The notes under the pieces: model-generated
What the model was told of the DNA's origin: nothing
Database searches by the model: none
The model's input: only the letters and a program-made list of their open reading frames with translations
Shown: one piece after another, positions 18,641 to 21,482 of the stretch
Layout of the letters: each line of letters opens with the position of its first letter
Position numbering within the stretch: the stretch's first letter is position 1
From: Euperipatoides rowelli
Lineage: Eukaryota; Onychophora; Udeonychophora; Euonychophora; Peripatopsidae
Length of the DNA: 21,482 bases
Strand: one strand, 5' to 3'
NCBI GenBank assembly: GCA_003024985.2
Contig: PXIH01S0000773.1
Program-made: the position numbers and the translations under genes

Positions 18641-19002
18641 ATAATAAGTACACAATTCGTATTTAAGCTTACATAGTAATATTTCTTTGTATTTTGACTA
18701 TGCAGCTTTATTTTTATTTGTAGTTCCTTGAAAAAATTCTTCACAACATCCACATACTGTACCGCACAAAACACATGCATTACTGAAACCATTTTAATTA
18801 AACTAGGCAAATCTTAGCTATATTTTATAAAGTTGATTATATTTTATTTACACATCGAGCCCAATTTGAAGCTCGAAAGAATATTGTTACATATTTTCTA
18901 CTCATTATTTAAAACCAAGAAATAAAAATTAATTGTTATACTGATTATTAAATAAATTCAAAACTATTTGCCTAATGAATATGCGTAATAGTCTAGGGCA
19001 TG
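18641..19002. other. AT-rich DNA, no gene seen
   Basis: No open frames, repeats or RNA genes are recognised. Confidence 0.4.
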
Positions 19003-19420
19003 GGTTCTCAGCCTTTTTGTACCCTAGGGCACATTCTAAAATACCGATTGGGTGGCGGGAACCATCTATATTTTCCGCAATGATGAAAATATATGATGAG
19101 CAGATGTCAAAAACGTGGTAGAATCTGGATTGTATCGCCAGTATTTAGACAATTCTCTTACTATCCCCACCATTACTCAATTCGGCCGTCTGCCTGCTCT
19201 GCACTCAAGTTTGTCCGTGTTAACGTGGTACAAAAGGTAAAATTAAAGTGATTAATTTACAAGAAAACAAATGCCTAAAATTGGTGCCTAACTAATCACA
19301 ATCTAAATCAATGTGATCCGGGTGCCGCCGAGTTAACGTGTACAAGCTTTCATTTCGTGGTTGAACAGCGGATGTCACACACAAATTGATCGTGGGCACA
19401 GGGTGATGTCTCGACTAAAT
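19003..19420. mobile_element. hAT-like element remnant
   Basis: At 19002-19042, TGGGTTCTCAGCCTTTTTGT followed by ACCCTAGGGCACATTC resembles the CAGTGGTTCTCAACCTTTTT...GGGGCACAC terminus of a widespread hAT group. The next 350 bp are more balanced in base content than the flanks and may be the element body. The far end was not found and there is no transposase. Confidence 0.42.
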
Positions 19421-21433
19421 TTGCATTTTCTCAATTCTATATACAGTATATTCCCAGGATTTGTTCCTATTCAATTGCTTTCATTTTTATATAGACATAT
19501 CATAACAGCACACAATAAACTGACAATGTGGTTCTAATCAAATTCAATACTAATATAAACAAAGATTTGCTGTTTGTTGATTAGGCCTATATCAAACAGA
19601 AAGAAAAAATACTAAGAGCAGACATATTTTGGTATATGCATCTTCCTTCTTTTCATCACAAATGGAGAAATAAATAATGGAAATTTCAAGCATTTTAAAA
19701 TGTTTCTCCCTAATTCCATTTAGTTCTAAAAATTTCATGCTTTATTATTGAAATGCCCTGTTCCTCCACACAAGAAGCTAACAAATATAGCTAATTAAAT
19801 TCAAGAAAATATACAAATGTATAAAAATATTATTGAAACATAATTTAGATTAAGAAATATTTGTGAAGATTAATTTTAGCTAAATTTTAATTTAGCGAAT
19901 ATGAGCTGGACGCTAAACATGCCAAATTAAATTTCTCGATGCACTGTAATACAAAAGTTTGACAAGAAAAAATAAATTAATTTATAAAATAAACACTTAG
20001 CTTGACGTTTAAATGGGGCGCACTTATCTTCTGAAGCTTGAGATAAATAACCAGTTAAAAACCCAAGGGTTTTTTTTTCTTCGAAATTTCATGCCAATCT
20101 TCAATTATTAGAGTGAATACCACTATTAACTTAGCTAATCTTTAAGAATTATACATTGTTTTACTTCCTAACGTTTTTTAAAACTAACGCGGGTTTCTCA
20201 ATATTGATCGATAAAATGTAAAAATTATGTGGCCTATATACAGTAATATACTGTAGGCTCCTTACAAGGGTGTTTTGATTTTAGCCTAGGTTAATTAAAA
20301 CACTCGTATAATAAGAAAAACACTTTTATTAAATGTATTCACTTTGGTGTGCTATCAAATTTTTAGTGAATAAACATCGTACTTAGAACAATTTATTTAA
20401 CATTAAAATAATACGTAATTAAAATTATATATGATACAAATTTTTCTTAATTAAAAGGGACTTAGGGATCAAAATATTAAAAAAAAATACTTTTAGAGAA
20501 GACCACTTAAAAAAGGAAGCCTAAAAGCCCATTATTTTTCAAAGATCCGAAAAAGCACGATAATACCCGAAAATCTCCAAAAAAAAAAAAAAAAGTGGGT
20601 TGATTTTTTTTTTAAAAAAAAAAAACAGGTTTTTTTCAAACCCTGAAATAAATAGTAATAATTTCAAACAAATTCTTGATATAAACGTTTTTTAAAAAAA
20701 AAATCAAGCTTATAAAGATGATTTATTTTTATCCCCAACTTCAATCATTAGTCATCTAAAATGCATTTACATAATAGGCCATGCTTCCTTACATATAAAT
20801 ACCCTCGTCCTGCTTTCTTGAATTTTGAAAGTTGGCAAACCTATAACTGCAATGAATTGCTGTACTATATTATTTTTATTTTCTTCTTTTGAAATTTGTA
20901 AAACTATTGTCTTTTTTTCTAGTGATAAGTTATATTCTTTATATTCCAATTGCATTAAATATTCTCAGCTTTGAGTGGAAGTTGCAGTCAACAGACTTTA
21001 CTTCGATCAGCACTTGGATTTATTTTCAAGTAATACTGCCAAAAGTCTCATGCTGTTAATAATTCTTATTATAAAGAGTCATAAGGGTAAAAAAAAACTT
21101 CAAAATTTTTGTTAAATAGTATTTATAATACTGCATATTATACTGTAACACCGATACCTTTTAAAAAACTCTAACAAATCCAAAGACTGATCCAAACTTT
21201 TTCAAAATGAGCTATAATTTAACTTTGGCTTACTAAAACGTAGAAATCTTTTAATGCACTTACTGTTACAGTATACATATAGCCAAACTTACAGTTAATA
21301 TTTGATTTTAAAATTAGACTACTTTGTTACAAAAGAAAAACTGGCTATTGTTAGATTATTTTGATTTTCAAAAGCAGGTCGCTACTCTCATATGGATGTT
21401 CTTTATACCAAGTCAAGTTAAATTGTAAAATAT
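19421..21433. other. AT-rich DNA, no gene seen
   Basis: Long AT-rich stretch with several low-complexity blocks (A16 near 20579-20594; T12-A12 at about 20606-20629) and TACTGTA/AGGCCTA words (19442, 19583, 20232-20252, 21262-21276). A 62-codon minus-strand open frame at 20767-20955 has no splice or promoter support. Confidence 0.4.
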
Positions 21434-21482
21434 TTAGGGGTGCAAGGGAACCGAGTTAATAGTCGGTAACCGTAATAGCATT
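21434..21482. mobile_element. Possible hAT-like end cut by the window edge
   Basis: TTAGGGGTGCAAGGGAACCG, then a GTCGGTAACCG block, resembles the AGGGGTGCAA...CGGTAACCG subterminal style of some hAT elements. Only 49 bases are visible, so this is weak. Confidence 0.3.

Noticed and set aside
20767-20955. 62-codon minus-strand frame
   Set aside because: Flanked by stops, with no splice sites, homologue or neighbouring exon.

Overview
Organism. This is animal nuclear DNA, most likely from an invertebrate. It is AT-rich, with intron-split genes, long non-coding stretches, many mononucleotide runs, single unresolved bases (4156, 4929, 5546, 12026, 13111) and one 151-base assembly gap (10194-10344). 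Two genes have recognisable coding exons. The remainder is transposon-derived or featureless. I cannot name the species: the TACTGTA/TACAGTA and AGGCCTA word enrichment, the tRNA-like SINEs and the CR1-type retroelement fit several marine invertebrate lineages.

Layout. (1) 1-3040, plus strand: the 3' part of a gene I identify as a homologue of DDIAS (noxin, C11orf82), the DNA-damage-induced apoptosis suppressor. A short exon (642-727) carries the end of the OB-fold region and joins in phase to a large terminal exon (904-3040) holding the long disordered tail. A hAT-like transposon end lies upstream at 121-159. (2) 3041-7850: a convergent intergenic region and probable 3' UTRs. It holds a hAT-like end, a tRNA-derived SINE ending in a C13-A20 tail (minus strand), a second tRNA-like head, two families of inverted repeats and many T-run/A-run junctions. 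(3) 7851-9191, minus strand: the terminal exon of an unrecognised gene. It encodes a Lys/Val/Glu-rich protein made of degenerate repeats, including a perfect 33-bp direct repeat. (4) 9192-12590: its probable intron and flank, containing a 13-bp inverted repeat, a foldback element (10422-11035) with a strong nested hairpin and the assembly gap, a 69-bp three-copy minisatellite, and a candidate orphan exon (12391-12580, plus). (5) 12588-about 16990, minus strand: a nearly full-length CR1/L2-like non-LTR retrotransposon. ORF1 carries an SGNH/GDSL-esterase-like domain. ORF2 carries an EEP endonuclease, a reverse transcriptase and a C-terminal CCHC knuckle. Both are broken by frameshifts, the sense strand is strikingly poor in C, and the ORF2 C-terminus has a 250-bp tandem duplication. 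(6) 17000-21482: mostly featureless AT-rich DNA with two weak candidate exons (17034-17216 minus, 18351-18640 plus), a hairpin at 17439-17475 and two hAT-like ends (about 19003 and 21434).

How it fits together. The two cellular genes converge, and nothing links their functions. The retroelement and the hAT, SINE and foldback remnants account for most non-genic structure. The best-supported results are the DDIAS identification with its phase-matched upstream exon, the repeat protein, and the esterase-bearing retroelement with its unusual base skew. I found no evidence of a wholly new system.
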